A DNA stretch of 64,000 nucleotides. Source: Rhodohalobacter halophilus. GTDB lineage: Bacteria > Bacteroidota > Rhodothermia > Balneolales > Balneolaceae. The stretch is taken from assembly GCF_001715195.1 (NCBI RefSeq), contig NZ_MDWE01000042.1, positions 16,788 through 80,787 of the forward strand, read 5' to 3'. A program made the translations under genes and the position numbers. Position 1 is the first letter of the stretch. The number at the start of each line of letters is the position of its first letter. Below are positions 43,522 through 52,923 of the stretch, piece by piece. The notes beneath the pieces were generated by a model that had not been told where the DNA came from, did no database searches, and saw only the letters and a program-made list of their open reading frames with translations.

Positions 43522-44879
43522 TAGATCTGAAGGATCAACATATCACGATTGCAGGTGCTGCCCGAAGCGGAGTGGCTGCGGCTACTCTTCTGAAGAGAAA
43601 AGGCGCCATACCCTTTCTATCCGATGCGGGTTCAGTTCAGCCTCATTTTGCAGATAAGCTTCGTGCAGAATCGATTGAGTTTGAGGAGAACAGCCACTCA
43701 GAAAGAGCTCTGAGCGGTGATTTTCTTGTGTTGAGCCCCGGTGTTCCAACTCAATCCCCCATTGCACAGCACTATCTTATGAACGGAAAACCTGTCATAT
43801 CAGAAATTGAGCTGGCAAGCTGGTTTAACCGATCCCCTATTGTGGCTGTTACAGGAAGTAACGGTAAAACAACGGTCGTAAACTGGATGCACCATATGTG
43901 GAAAACCGCAGAAAAAGAGTGCATAGTGGCAGGAAACATCGGGTATGCATTCTCTGAGCTGGTTGAAAAGACCGCACCGGAGAAAGATGTATTACTGGAG
44001 GTGAGCAGTTTTCAGCTCGATCACATCAACCGTTTTCATCCGTCGGTAGCGGTGATTTTAAACATCACCCCCGATCATTTAGATCGCTATAACAGCAGTT
44101 TTAAGGATTATGCAGCTTCCAAGTTCAGAATCGCAGAAAATCAAACTGAGAAGGATTGGTTCATCTACAACTATGATGATTCCACTGTTTCCGGTTTTGC
44201 AAAAAAGCTATCCGAACGGGCCAATGCCCCTCAACTGATGGCTTTTTCTACAGAATCAGAAACACCGCAAGGTGCTTTTGTACGAAATGGAAAACTGATT
44301 TTTCGACTCGATAACAAAGAGGAGACTCTTATGGACATTGATGATATCGCGCTTCCCGGAAAACACAACCTGAGCAACGGAATGGCTACGGCCCTGGCAG
44401 CTCGCGCGTCCGAAATTCGAAATGAACACATTCGCGAGAGCCTGCGAAGTTTTGAGGGCGTTGAACACCGGCTGGAGTATGTAAGAACTTTCAACGGTGT
44501 GAAATATATCAACGACAGCAAGGCGACCAACATTAACGCGGTGTGGTTTGCACTGGACAGCTTCAATGTCCCGCTTGTACTGATTTTAGGCGGTCGCGAT
44601 AAAGGTAATGACTACCGTGAACTGGAGTCTCAGCTCCGCAAAAAAGTTCATACAATTATTGCCATTGGCGAGGCAAAAAACGCCATTAAAGCGCAGATTG
44701 GTGATGTTGTGCCAACCTTTGCTGAAGCGGACTCGATGAAAGAAGCCGTAAAGAAAGCTGCGTCGGTTGCCAAGCGGGGTGAAGTCGTTCTACTAAGCCC
44801 GGCCTGCGCTTCTTTCGATATGTTTGACAACTACGAACACAGAGGTAAAATCTATAAACAAGCAGTATTAGAACTGTAA
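43518..44879 (+). CDS. murD: UDP-N-acetylmuramoylalanine--D-glutamate ligase
   Basis: Adds D-glutamate to UDP-MurNAc-L-Ala. The 453-residue protein has A-G-A-A-R-S-G-V-A-A at the N terminus, the P-loop G-S-N-G-K-T-T, L-E-V-S-S-F-Q-L, N-I-T-P-D-H-L-D-R-Y, and V-E-H-R-L-E-Y-V with N-D-S-K-A-T-N in the C-terminal domain, all MurD features. The ATG at 43518 overlaps the mraY stop (ATGA) and gives the normal N terminus. Longer in-frame starts inside mraY add non-homologous residues. Confidence 0.95.
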   Translation: MIDLKDQHITIAGAARSGVAAATLLKRKGAIPFLSDAGSVQPHFADKLRAESIEFEENSHSERALSGDFLVLSPGVPTQSPIAQHYLMNGKPVISEIELASWFNRSPIVAVTGSNGKTTVVNWMHHMWKTAEKECIVAGNIGYAFSELVEKTAPEKDVLLEVSSFQLDHINRFHPSVAVILNITPDHLDRYNSSFKDYAASKFRIAENQTEKDWFIYNYDDSTVSGFAKKLSERANAPQLMAFSTESETPQGAFVRNGKLIFRLDNKEETLMDIDDIALPGKHNLSNGMATALAARASEIRNEHIRESLRSFEGVEHRLEYVRTFNGVKYINDSKATNINAVWFALDSFNVPLVLILGGRDKGNDYRELESQLRKKVHTIIAIGEAKNAIKAQIGDVVPTFAEADSMKEAVKKAASVAKRGEVVLLSPACASFDMFDNYEHRGKIYKQAVLEL

Positions 44880-44891
44880 ACAGAACTGAAT

Positions 44892-46085
44892 TTGTACTAT
44901 ACAACACCAAATAGCAAAGTAGGATCCATCTTCAACACCACGCAGGAAGAGCTCGAAACTCCCGTTCAGGGAAGTGACCGGGTGATCCTAGTCTGTGTAT
45001 TTATGTTGATGACTGTGGGCGCTATCGCCGTCTACTCCTCAATTGCCTATTTTGCGCAATCGCACGGTACCTCTGCGGCTACGCTGGTTTCGAGCCATAT
45101 TGTTAAATTGGGGATTGCATTTATCGCCATGATTGTGGCTTCAAAGCTTAATTATCGAGTATTAGCACGATTTAGCCGCATTGCGGTCGTCTTCAGCTGG
45201 ATTCTCTTAATCGCTGTTATGGTCTATGGCGATATGGTATTTGGCGCCCGCCGTTCGCTCTCAATTGCAGGATTTTCGTTCCAGCCTTCATCGTTTGCAG
45301 CAATGGCCCTCATTCTTCACGTAGCCGTTCTGCTCCACGAAAAACAGGAGTATATCAAAGATTTTAAACGGGCTTTTGTACCCATTTTGATCTGGGTAAC
45401 CATCACCTGTTTCCTTATTGCACTCGAAGACTTTAGCAGTGCGGCACTTCTGATGGGAATTTCTATCTGCATGATGTTTGTAGGACGAATTAGTGCGGTA
45501 CAGCTTTTCGGCTTAATTCTGATTGGAATTATTGGCGGTAGCACACTTGTCATGAGTTCACCGGAAAGAACAAGCCGTGTGACAAACTACATCACACAAG
45601 TAAAAGACATTAATAGCGAAAACCTTGAATCGAGCAGCGGGTACCAGGCACAGCAAGCCCATATTGCCATTGCCCGGGGCGGACTCATAGGTGTTGGTAT
45701 TGGAAAAAGTACGCAGCGGGATTTTCTACCTGCACCCTACAACGATTTTATTTTTGCCATCATTGCTGAAGAGTACGGTATGATTGGCTCTGCGGCAGTT
45801 ATGCTCATTTTTATTGTCATTCTATGGCGGGGAGTAGGAGTGATTGCACGCTTCGCTCCCGATTCGCTGGGCACCCTTCTTGCACTCGGTGCTACCTTAA
45901 TGATTACGCTTTACGGATTTGTGAATGCAGCCGTGGCCACGGGATTGTTTCCGGTTACCGGACTGCCGATGCCGTTCATCAGCTATGGAGGTACCAGCAT
46001 GCTATTTGCAGGCGTGATGGTTGGAATTTTACTCAATATTTCAAAGCACAACCTGAAAACGCAGAACAGATTTTATAACGGATAA
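44892..46085 (+). CDS. ftsW: SEDS-family glycosyltransferase FtsW
   Basis: Septal peptidoglycan polymerase that works with FtsI. The 397-residue protein has about ten membrane segments. Typical segments are V-Y-S-S-I-A near the first helix, G-A-R-R-S-L-S-I-A-G-F-S-F-Q-P-S, E-D-F-S-S-A-A-L, G-Y-Q-A-Q-Q-A-H-I-A-I-A-R-G-G, F-I-F-A-I-I-A-E-E-Y-G and G-L-P-M-P-F-I-S-Y-G-G-T-S. The start is TTG at 44892, as no ATG lies near. A soluble N-terminal stretch of about 25 residues precedes the first helix. It overlaps murG by one base. Confidence 0.94.
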   Translation: MYYTTPNSKVGSIFNTTQEELETPVQGSDRVILVCVFMLMTVGAIAVYSSIAYFAQSHGTSAATLVSSHIVKLGIAFIAMIVASKLNYRVLARFSRIAVVFSWILLIAVMVYGDMVFGARRSLSIAGFSFQPSSFAAMALILHVAVLLHEKQEYIKDFKRAFVPILIWVTITCFLIALEDFSSAALLMGISICMMFVGRISAVQLFGLILIGIIGGSTLVMSSPERTSRVTNYITQVKDINSENLESSSGYQAQQAHIAIARGGLIGVGIGKSTQRDFLPAPYNDFIFAIIAEEYGMIGSAAVMLIFIVILWRGVGVIARFAPDSLGTLLALGATLMITLYGFVNAAVATGLFPVTGLPMPFISYGGTSMLFAGVMVGILLNISKHNLKTQNRFYNG

Positions 46086-47245
46086 TGACCACGGTTCAAA
46101 AGAACATATCATCCACAGACACCCGTTCAGTTGCGGCAGAACCCATCAGGGTTCTGCTTGCAGCCGGCGGTACCGGTGGACACGTCTACCCGGCCATTGC
46201 CATTGCCGATGCCGTGCGTATGATTCAGCAGCAGGCAGACATTCTGTTTGTAGGCACACGAGACCGTATGGAGTGGCAAGCTGTTCCAAAGTCGGGTTAT
46301 GATATTAAAAGCGTGTGGATCAGCGGATTTCACCGGAGGCTGACCCCTCAAAATCTACTGTTCCCTTTTAAACTCTTGACCAGCATTATCCAAAGTTACT
46401 CCATCATCCGATCATTCAAACCGGATATAATGGTTGCATGCGGAGGGTTTGCTGCAGGCCCGGTTGGCTGGGTTGCCGCAAAACTTGGAGTACCGATAGT
46501 TTTACAGGAACAGAATAGCTATCCCGGTGTTACAAACAGACTTTTGGCAAAACATGCCGTTACAATATTCACCGCATTTGAAGGTGCGAAACAGTACCTC
46601 CCCGCTGATAAAATCAAATTAAGCGGAAATCCGGTACGCGGTGAACTTACAACCTCAGACCGTCAAGATGCATTAACGTCGTTTGATTTTGATGAATCAG
46701 CCCCGGTGCTGTTGATTTTAGGAGGAAGCGGCGGAGCACTGGCTCTCAACAACATCATGAAGGAGAAACTGGATGAGCTTCATGATGGAGCCGGCTTGCA
46801 GATTATCTGGCAGTGTGGCAAACGCTACTTCTCCGATCTTAAAAAAGAGATTGATTCCGACGACTATCCCAACCTGCGGCTTATGGAGTACATTGATGAT
46901 ATGCCGGCCGCATACGGTGCTGCCGATCTGGTTGTAACCAGAGCCGGAGCCGGAACCTGCAGCGAATTAATGATACTGGGTCAGCCGGCAATTCTGGTGC
47001 CCTCCCCTAACGTTGCGGGAGATCATCAAGCTAAAAATGCCGCGTCCATGGTTGAAGCCGGTGCAGCTGTTCTACTACCGGAAATAGAGCTTGAAAAAAG
47101 GTTTACAACTGAGGTTACCGCTCTGATTAATGATAGCGGACAGTTGAAAAAGATGAGTGATGCCATGATCTCTCTGGCTAAACCACATGCAGCAAATACC
47201 ATCGCAGAAGAAATTTTCAACATTGTTCAGAAACAGGAAGTATGA
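46085..47245 (+). CDS. murG: Lipid II synthase MurG (UDP-GlcNAc transferase)
   Basis: Adds GlcNAc to lipid I at the inner leaflet. The 386-residue GT-B protein has an N-terminal extension of about 20 residues, then L-L-A-A-G-G-T-G-G-H-V-Y-P-A. G-G-F-A-A-G-P-V-G, E-Q-N-S-Y-P-G, G-G-S-G-G-A and the donor site T-R-A-G-A-G-T-C-S-E follow. The G-G-T-G-G-H motif and the A-G-x-G-T-C-S-E motif are diagnostic. It overlaps murC by four bases (ATGA). Confidence 0.96.
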   Translation: MTTVQKNISSTDTRSVAAEPIRVLLAAGGTGGHVYPAIAIADAVRMIQQQADILFVGTRDRMEWQAVPKSGYDIKSVWISGFHRRLTPQNLLFPFKLLTSIIQSYSIIRSFKPDIMVACGGFAAGPVGWVAAKLGVPIVLQEQNSYPGVTNRLLAKHAVTIFTAFEGAKQYLPADKIKLSGNPVRGELTTSDRQDALTSFDFDESAPVLLILGGSGGALALNNIMKEKLDELHDGAGLQIIWQCGKRYFSDLKKEIDSDDYPNLRLMEYIDDMPAAYGAADLVVTRAGAGTCSELMILGQPAILVPSPNVAGDHQAKNAASMVEAGAAVLLPEIELEKRFTTEVTALINDSGQLKKMSDAMISLAKPHAANTIAEEIFNIVQKQEV

Positions 47246-48654
47246 GTAAGAAGATTCAAACACAACCGGTTTTTGGTCGAACCAAACAGATCCACATGGT
47301 GGGGATTGGCGGCATCGGCATGAGTGGTATCGCAGAGATCCTGCTGCTTCGCGGATATGTTGTTACAGGTTCAGACAGTAACCTGAGTGACACCACCCAG
47401 CGTTTGGAAGAGCTGGGAGCTAAGATTTTCCAGGGGCACAGCGCTTCAAATATCGAAGGTGCAGATGTAGTGGTCTACACCAGTGCGATCAAAGCTGAAG
47501 AGAATGAAGAGACCAAAGCTGCTCTGTCTGCTCAAATTCCGGTTATTAAACGGTCTGAAATGCTCGCCGAACTGATGCGGATGAAGTATGGAATAGGTAT
47601 TGCAGGAACGCACGGCAAAACCACTACCACCACCCTGGCCGGTCATGTGGTTCAGGATGGAAATTACGACCCGACGATTATTGTGGGTGGGCGCGTGCAC
47701 AGTTTCGACAAAACCAATGCAGTAGTTGGTAAAGGGGATATTATCATTGTGGAAGCGGATGAGTTCGACAGAACATTTCTTCGTCTATCCCCTTCACTTG
47801 CGGTGATCACCAATATCGAAGCCGAGCATCTCGACATTTATGAAGACCTGGACGACGTAAAGGAGGCCTTTATTGAATTTGCCAACAAAGTACCGTTCTA
47901 TGGAGCGGTAATCGTTTGCCTAGACGATCCAAACGTTCGAAGCATACTGCCTGAAATTGAACGCCGAACCATCACCTACGGATTTACTCCTCAGGCTGAG
48001 GTCCGGGCTGTAAGTATCGGGCAAAAAGGATTCAGAAGTACATTTACGGTTCTCTATCAGGATGAACCGATTGGAGAAATTGCGCTGATGGCGCCGGGCG
48101 ATCATAACATCAAAAATGCATTGGCAGCCGTGGCTATTGGCCTGGAACTGGGAATGGAGTTTGAAGACATCAAAAAAGGGCTGGAGCGCTTCAAAGGTGT
48201 GTTCAGAAGATTTCAGCCAAAAATGGATCACGACAATATTTTGGTGATTGACGATTATGCGCACCACCCGACCGAAGTGCAGGCAACAATCAAAGCGGCA
48301 CGGCGCGGATGGGAAGATCGACGAATTGTGGCTGTATTCCAGCCTCACCTCTACTCTCGCACTCAGGAGATGCACCAGGAATTCGGTCTCTCCTTCTTTG
48401 ATGCGGAAGTGTTGGTCATCACTGATGTTTACCCATCCAGGGAAGCACCCATTGAGGGCGTTACCGGAAAACTCATCGCTGATGCAGCCAAGACTTATGG
48501 GCATAAAGATGTCCACTATGTTCGGGATAAAAGGGATCTCCCGGCCCGGCTGAAAAATATCGTACGTGACGGGGATATCATCATCACTATGGGTGCCGGT
48601 GATATTTATAAATACGGTGAACAGTTCACAGAATTAATCAAACAACAAGCGTAA
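47242..48654 (+). CDS. murC: UDP-N-acetylmuramate--L-alanine ligase
   Basis: Adds L-alanine to UDP-MurNAc, the first stem-peptide step. The 470-residue protein has G-I-G-G-I-G-M-S-G-I-A near residue 20, the P-loop G-T-H-G-K-T-T-T-T-T, E-A-D-E-F-D-R-T-F, N-I-E-A-E-H-L-D, D-Y-A-H-H-P-T-E and F-Q-P-H-L-Y-S-R-T. The H-G-K-T P-loop and D-Y-A-H-H-P motif separate MurC from MurD, E and F. It is followed by ftsQ after three bases. Confidence 0.96.
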   Translation: MSKKIQTQPVFGRTKQIHMVGIGGIGMSGIAEILLLRGYVVTGSDSNLSDTTQRLEELGAKIFQGHSASNIEGADVVVYTSAIKAEENEETKAALSAQIPVIKRSEMLAELMRMKYGIGIAGTHGKTTTTTLAGHVVQDGNYDPTIIVGGRVHSFDKTNAVVGKGDIIIVEADEFDRTFLRLSPSLAVITNIEAEHLDIYEDLDDVKEAFIEFANKVPFYGAVIVCLDDPNVRSILPEIERRTITYGFTPQAEVRAVSIGQKGFRSTFTVLYQDEPIGEIALMAPGDHNIKNALAAVAIGLELGMEFEDIKKGLERFKGVFRRFQPKMDHDNILVIDDYAHHPTEVQATIKAARRGWEDRRIVAVFQPHLYSRTQEMHQEFGLSFFDAEVLVITDVYPSREAPIEGVTGKLIADAAKTYGHKDVHYVRDKRDLPARLKNIVRDGDIIITMGAGDIYKYGEQFTELIKQQA

Positions 48655-48657
48655 ACA

Positions 48658-49416
48658 TTGAGTAAAACTTCATCACATAGCAACAAGTCGAACGGAAATA
48701 AGCGTCCGCTCACACTCATCGCCGGAATTGTGCTGATTGCAGGTCTTGCCGTGCTGGGCGGGGTTTATATGGAGCAGAATACCCGAATTGATGATGTCGT
48801 ATTTAGCGGTCACTACTTTACTTCTGATGAGGAGCTCACTCAGTCCATTGAGGAAGTCACACCGATTGGTATGCTTGCTGACAGCATCGACTTCGGCCGG
48901 TTGATGCAAACCATAGAACAGCTTCCCTATGTTGAGAGCGTTGATCTGTCGATGGGTTTTCGCGGAAAGCTTCAAATGAATATCAAAGAGCGTAAGCCAC
49001 TGGCACTGCTTATTGATGGAAACCGGAGAAGTTACATCTCGAAAGGCGGAGTAAAACTTCCGGTAATTCATGAAAAAACTGAAGATGTACCGCTGCTCTA
49101 CGGGTTTGATGCAGCTGCACGACAGGATACATTAAACTCAGATGCATATAAAAAAGTGGAAGAGTTTTTAGTTGCTGCCCGGAACAATGAGTTTGGATGG
49201 ATAACCCTCAGCGAGGTGGCATGGAATGATCGGGAAGGAGTGGTTGCCCTTACGGCTGAAAATGGTGTTAAGTTGTTGTTTGGCCATTCAAACTATGAAA
49301 GCTCCCTCAAGCACTGGCAGGCATTTTATCGGGAAGTTGTATCAACAAAAGGTATTGGATCCTTTAATCAAATAGACCTACGGTTCAGAAACCAGGTTGT
49401 GACCAAAGAGTTGTAA
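48658..49416 (+). CDS. ftsQ: Cell division protein FtsQ (DivIB-like)
   Basis: A 252-residue bitopic protein with a basic cytoplasmic N terminus (about 18 residues), one membrane helix (L-I-A-G-I-V-L-I-A-G-L-A-V-L-G), then a POTRA-like domain (I-D-D-V-V-F-S-G-H-Y-F-T-S-D-E-E-L, V-D-L-S-M-G-F-R-G-K-L) and a beta domain with a conserved-like I-D-L-R-F-R end. It links the early and late divisome. The start is TTG at 48658. It sits between murC and ftsA; length and topology match FtsQ but sequence identity with model proteins is low. Confidence 0.88.
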   Translation: MSKTSSHSNKSNGNKRPLTLIAGIVLIAGLAVLGGVYMEQNTRIDDVVFSGHYFTSDEELTQSIEEVTPIGMLADSIDFGRLMQTIEQLPYVESVDLSMGFRGKLQMNIKERKPLALLIDGNRRSYISKGGVKLPVIHEKTEDVPLLYGFDAAARQDTLNSDAYKKVEEFLVAARNNEFGWITLSEVAWNDREGVVALTAENGVKLLFGHSNYESSLKHWQAFYREVVSTKGIGSFNQIDLRFRNQVVTKEL

Positions 49417-49464
49417 TTCAAATAACACTGATTTAGCAATCAAACAAGACAAGACGGTAGACTT

Positions 49465-50733
49465 ATGGAAATAGAAAACGATAATGAACGAATTGTAGTT
49501 GGCCTCGACATTGGCACGACGAAAGTTTGTGCAGTTGTGGCTTCCATCGATGAACGAGACCGCATCCACATTCTGGGTGTGGGTAAAGCTCCCAGTGAGG
49601 GGTTGAACCGCGGTGTGGTGGTAAATATCGATAAGACGGTTCAAGCTATTAAAACTGCTGTGGAGCAGGCTCAGCTCGCATCCGGTATTGAAGTCAATTC
49701 TGTGAATGTAGGAATTGCAGGCGATCATATCCGAAGTATCAGGAGTAAAGGTGTGATCACCATCAATAATAAAGACAAAGAGATTACAGTGCAGGATGTT
49801 GAGCGTCTCTTGGAAGACTGCCAGCGCATTATGCTGCCGCCCGATCAACAGATTCTGCATGTGATACCACAGGAGTTTGTGGTTGACGGACAGGATGGTA
49901 TCAGCGACCCGGTAGGAATGAGCGGTATCCGTATGGAGGCCGAAGTTCACATTATTACCGGATTGGTTTCTGCAGCAAAAAATCTCTATCGATGTGTGGA
50001 ACGTGCCGGTTTCCAGGTCGCAGACATCATTCTGGAGCCGTTAGCCAGTTCTTACGCCGTACTTGACGACGAAGAGAAAGAGGCCGGTGTTGTATTGGTT
50101 GACATTGGCGGCGGCACAACCGATTTAGCCGTTTTCCAGGACAACACAATCCGTCACACCGCTGTCATTGCCATTGCCGGCAAAAAGGTAACCGACGACA
50201 TTAAAGTGGGATTGAGTGTACTTGACGACCAGGCCGAAAAGCTGAAACAGCAGCACGGTGAGTGTTTTGTTGACCTAATTGAAGATGATGAATCGATTAC
50301 CATTCCGGGTATTGCCGGCAGACCACCAAAAGAGATTACAAAGAGTATTCTGGCCAAGATCATTCAGGCCCGAATGGAAGAAATTCTTGAGATCATCGCC
50401 ATTGAGGTGAAACGAAGCGGATATGCTGATTCTCTCAGCGCCGGGATCGTACTCAGCGGTGGCGGAGCTTTGATCAAGAACATCTGCCCTCTCGCCAATG
50501 AGGTGTTGGGCATCGATGCAAAAATCGGGAAGCCGCTCGGCTTGTCAGGCGGACTCATCGAAGAGGTGAACAGCCCGATGTATGCAACCAGCGTGGGCTT
50601 AGTGCTTCACGCAATAAAATCCGGCGGACCGGAGAGCCAGGCTATCGTGCCATCGTCCACAAAAGGATCGAGTGTGGAACAGGTGATGAACAAAATCACA
50701 GAACGCATGAAGAGCTGGTTCAGAGAACTCTGA
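49465..50733 (+). CDS. ftsA: Cell division protein FtsA
   Basis: Actin-like protein that tethers FtsZ to the membrane. The 422-residue protein has V-G-L-D-I-G-T-T-K-V at the phosphate-1 loop, D-I-G-G-G-T-T-D at phosphate 2, S-G-G-G-A at the adenosine motif, and a short amphipathic C-terminal helix (E-R-M-K-S-W-F-R-E-L) for membrane binding. Subdomain 1C lies at about residues 85-165. A gap of 48 bases follows ftsQ and one of 73 bases precedes ftsZ. Confidence 0.96.
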   Translation: MEIENDNERIVVGLDIGTTKVCAVVASIDERDRIHILGVGKAPSEGLNRGVVVNIDKTVQAIKTAVEQAQLASGIEVNSVNVGIAGDHIRSIRSKGVITINNKDKEITVQDVERLLEDCQRIMLPPDQQILHVIPQEFVVDGQDGISDPVGMSGIRMEAEVHIITGLVSAAKNLYRCVERAGFQVADIILEPLASSYAVLDDEEKEAGVVLVDIGGGTTDLAVFQDNTIRHTAVIAIAGKKVTDDIKVGLSVLDDQAEKLKQQHGECFVDLIEDDESITIPGIAGRPPKEITKSILAKIIQARMEEILEIIAIEVKRSGYADSLSAGIVLSGGGALIKNICPLANEVLGIDAKIGKPLGLSGGLIEEVNSPMYATSVGLVLHAIKSGGPESQAIVPSSTKGSSVEQVMNKITERMKSWFREL

Positions 50734-50806
50734 TTCGCATCAAATCATAAATAATCAAATAGCAATCTACAGACAAACTATTAGCAATCATAAATAAGGA
50801 GTAACC

Positions 50807-52141
50807 ATGGAATACAAAAACTCACGCTTTAGCTTCGACGAGAAAGGTCAGGATAATGCGAAAATAAAGGTCATCGGAGTCGGTGGCGGTGGCGGTAACG
50901 CCGTAAACAACATGATCCAGAAAGGATTGGATAGTGTTGAATACATTGCCCTGAATACCGATGCGCAGGCATTGAAGAACAATATGGCCGATATCACGGT
51001 TCAGGTTGGGTCTAATCTTACATCAGGTCTGGGAGCCGGTGCACGGCCCGAAATTGGTCGTGAAGCGGTTGAAGAGAATCGGCATGAAATTGATGAAGCC
51101 GTCGACTCTGCAGATATGGTATTTATTACTGCAGGCATGGGCGGTGGCACCGGTACAGGGGGTGCGCCTGTTGTAGCCGGAATTGCCAAACGAAAGGGAA
51201 TTTTAACGGTTGGTGTGGTAACCACCCCCTTCCAGGTTGAAGGAAAAGTGCGTATGAAATACGCCCTGGAGGGAATTACCGAATTGAAGAAAAATTGCGA
51301 TACAGTCATCGTTATTCCTAACGAACGTCTACTCGACATCTCGGATGAAAACACATCGTTGGTGGAAGCGTTTGAGCAGGCCAACCATGTTCTTTATAAC
51401 GCAACCCGTGGTATTTCAGATCTGATCTTAATGCCAGGCCTGATCAACCTCGACTTTGCCGATGTTCGCACAACAATGATTGACGGTGGAGCCGCTATTA
51501 TGGGCTCAGCTACCGCAAGCGGCCCCGACAGAGCAGAGATTGCCGCCCGGGAAGCGATCAACTCTCCCCTGCTTGATGGTGTGAGTATTCGCGGTGCCCG
51601 TAACGTACTTGTCAATATTTCAGCAGGCGCAAATCTTGGAATGCGCGAAACGACTACCGCAACCAGTATCATCCAGCAGGAGGCCGGAGACGATGCTGAA
51701 ATTATACTCGGTACCGTTCTGGACGACTCCTTTGAAGATGAACTGAGAGTAACGGTTATTGCAACCGGCTTTGAATTGAGCGAAGATAAAACACAGGCAC
51801 GTGTTGCTCCAAGCCGAAAGAATGAACCGGTTTCAAACACGAAGAGTGCTAAACTGCCAAAAGCAAGTGATATCGCCCGGCGGCACGACAGCACGTTTGA
51901 AGGGGACTTCTACAAAGGAGAAAAGAACCTCAAAAACCTCGACACTCCTGCCATCCACAGGCGAGAGGTAAAACATATGCGTTCTCAGGAAGATGTTCAG
52001 GCGGATGATGATATGCAGCACCGCGAATCAATTGAACGCAAGAAGGCGAGTAACGACAATACAACGCTGTCTGATCGAAATGAGCGAATTGACAAGCGCG
52101 ATACAGATCAGCCCGCTTTCTTAAGAAAAATCATGGACTAA
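50807..52141 (+). CDS. ftsZ: Cell division GTPase FtsZ
   Basis: Tubulin-like GTPase that forms the Z ring. The 444-residue protein has V-G-G-G-G-G-N-A-V-N, A-L-N-T-D-A-Q-A-L, the tubulin signature G-M-G-G-G-T-G-T-G-G-A-P, N-L-D-F-A-D-V-R-T (T7 region) and a long charged linker after about residue 330. The C-terminal peptide P-A-F-L-R-K is typical for docking of FtsA and other partners. An A-A-G-G-A-G site lies seven bases upstream of the ATG, the clearest ribosome binding site in the window, fitting high expression. A terminator follows. Confidence 0.97.
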   Translation: MEYKNSRFSFDEKGQDNAKIKVIGVGGGGGNAVNNMIQKGLDSVEYIALNTDAQALKNNMADITVQVGSNLTSGLGAGARPEIGREAVEENRHEIDEAVDSADMVFITAGMGGGTGTGGAPVVAGIAKRKGILTVGVVTTPFQVEGKVRMKYALEGITELKKNCDTVIVIPNERLLDISDENTSLVEAFEQANHVLYNATRGISDLILMPGLINLDFADVRTTMIDGGAAIMGSATASGPDRAEIAAREAINSPLLDGVSIRGARNVLVNISAGANLGMRETTTATSIIQQEAGDDAEIILGTVLDDSFEDELRVTVIATGFELSEDKTQARVAPSRKNEPVSNTKSAKLPKASDIARRHDSTFEGDFYKGEKNLKNLDTPAIHRREVKHMRSQEDVQADDDMQHRESIERKKASNDNTTLSDRNERIDKRDTDQPAFLRKIMD

Positions 52142-52221
52142 TCCACCTCTTTCAATTGGATTTATGATTGCTTTAAAACCATAGATGGGCTTTCTCTGCC
52201 TATTCTATAGATTGCTAAATC

Positions 52222-52261
52222 AAAAAGGAGTTCCTTTGACCGGGGCTCCTTTTCTTTTTTT
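52222..52261 (+). terminator. Terminator at the end of the dcw operon
   Basis: AAAAGGAG (52223-52230) pairs with CTCCTTTT (52246-52253). After a short C-containing interruption, a run of seven T follows (52255-52261). It lies 80 bases downstream of ftsZ. Confidence 0.75.
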
Positions 52262-52336
52262 AATTACGGATCTTGCTACAAATCAACTATTTTCTTTCAC
52301 AAAGAAAAAAAGGGTACGCTCAAAAAAGCTCAGTTT

Positions 52337-52915
52337 ATGCTTAAATTGTTACTATTGGCATCTCTGATTGGCCTGACATCTTTCTTAACTGCTACTGAAA
52401 CTGACACCAGTTTTGTTTCAGTTCAACAAGCTGTTACAAAATTTCAGTCAATCTATAGTTACTGTAAACCGGATGATGACCCCGAATTTTCGCTCACATA
52501 CGAAGACGAGCGCTTTTACTATTACACCGGCTCAAAAGTAATCAGCGGGTTGATCTATCAATACAGTCCCAACGCTCCCATCACATTTGACAGCCGTACA
52601 AACCAGGCTTGTCAGTTTGAGCTCACTCAAGGATTTCAGGTAGACTTCAAACAGCTTAACGATGATTTCTCTATCGAAAATGCGTGGCGCAATGCGCCAA
52701 AATGTGATCCGGCTGACGGTAAACCTTATCTCTCCGGAATATACGCCCTCACCATAACCGGATTCAAAATCTCAAAATCGTACGTCGACAATTACGATCC
52801 TCAGAAAATCCGAAGCAGAATGGAGATGTCTCAGTTTGAGTTTTATGCAGACTACGATGATGTTGTGGAAGTGATTGCTCCGGCTGAAGTGAGATGTCCG
52901 ATTGTATTGCGATAA
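52337..52915 (+). CDS. Exported protein, function unknown
   Basis: A 192-residue protein with a signal peptide (about residues 1-20; L-L-L-L-A-S-L-I-G-L-T-S) and four cysteines spread through the mature part (S-Y-C-K, Q-A-C-Q, P-K-C-D, V-R-C-P), which could form two disulfides in the periplasm. Aromatic residues are frequent (F-Y-Y-Y-T-G, Y-S-P). No family recognised. It follows ftsZ by about 195 bases with its own terminator between, so it is not part of the dcw transcript. It ends eight bases from the opposing SDR gene. Confidence 0.6.
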   Translation: MLKLLLLASLIGLTSFLTATETDTSFVSVQQAVTKFQSIYSYCKPDDDPEFSLTYEDERFYYYTGSKVISGLIYQYSPNAPITFDSRTNQACQFELTQGFQVDFKQLNDDFSIENAWRNAPKCDPADGKPYLSGIYALTITGFKISKSYVDNYDPQKIRSRMEMSQFEFYADYDDVVEVIAPAEVRCPIVLR

Positions 52916-52923
52916 ATATGAGC

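Noticed and set aside
47920..48516. 198-codon minus-strand frame inside murC
   Set aside because: Entirely antisense to conserved murC; no domain.
49378..49950. 190-codon minus-strand frame across the ftsQ-ftsA junction
   Set aside because: Antisense to two conserved genes; His/Asn-rich composition is what the opposite strand forces.
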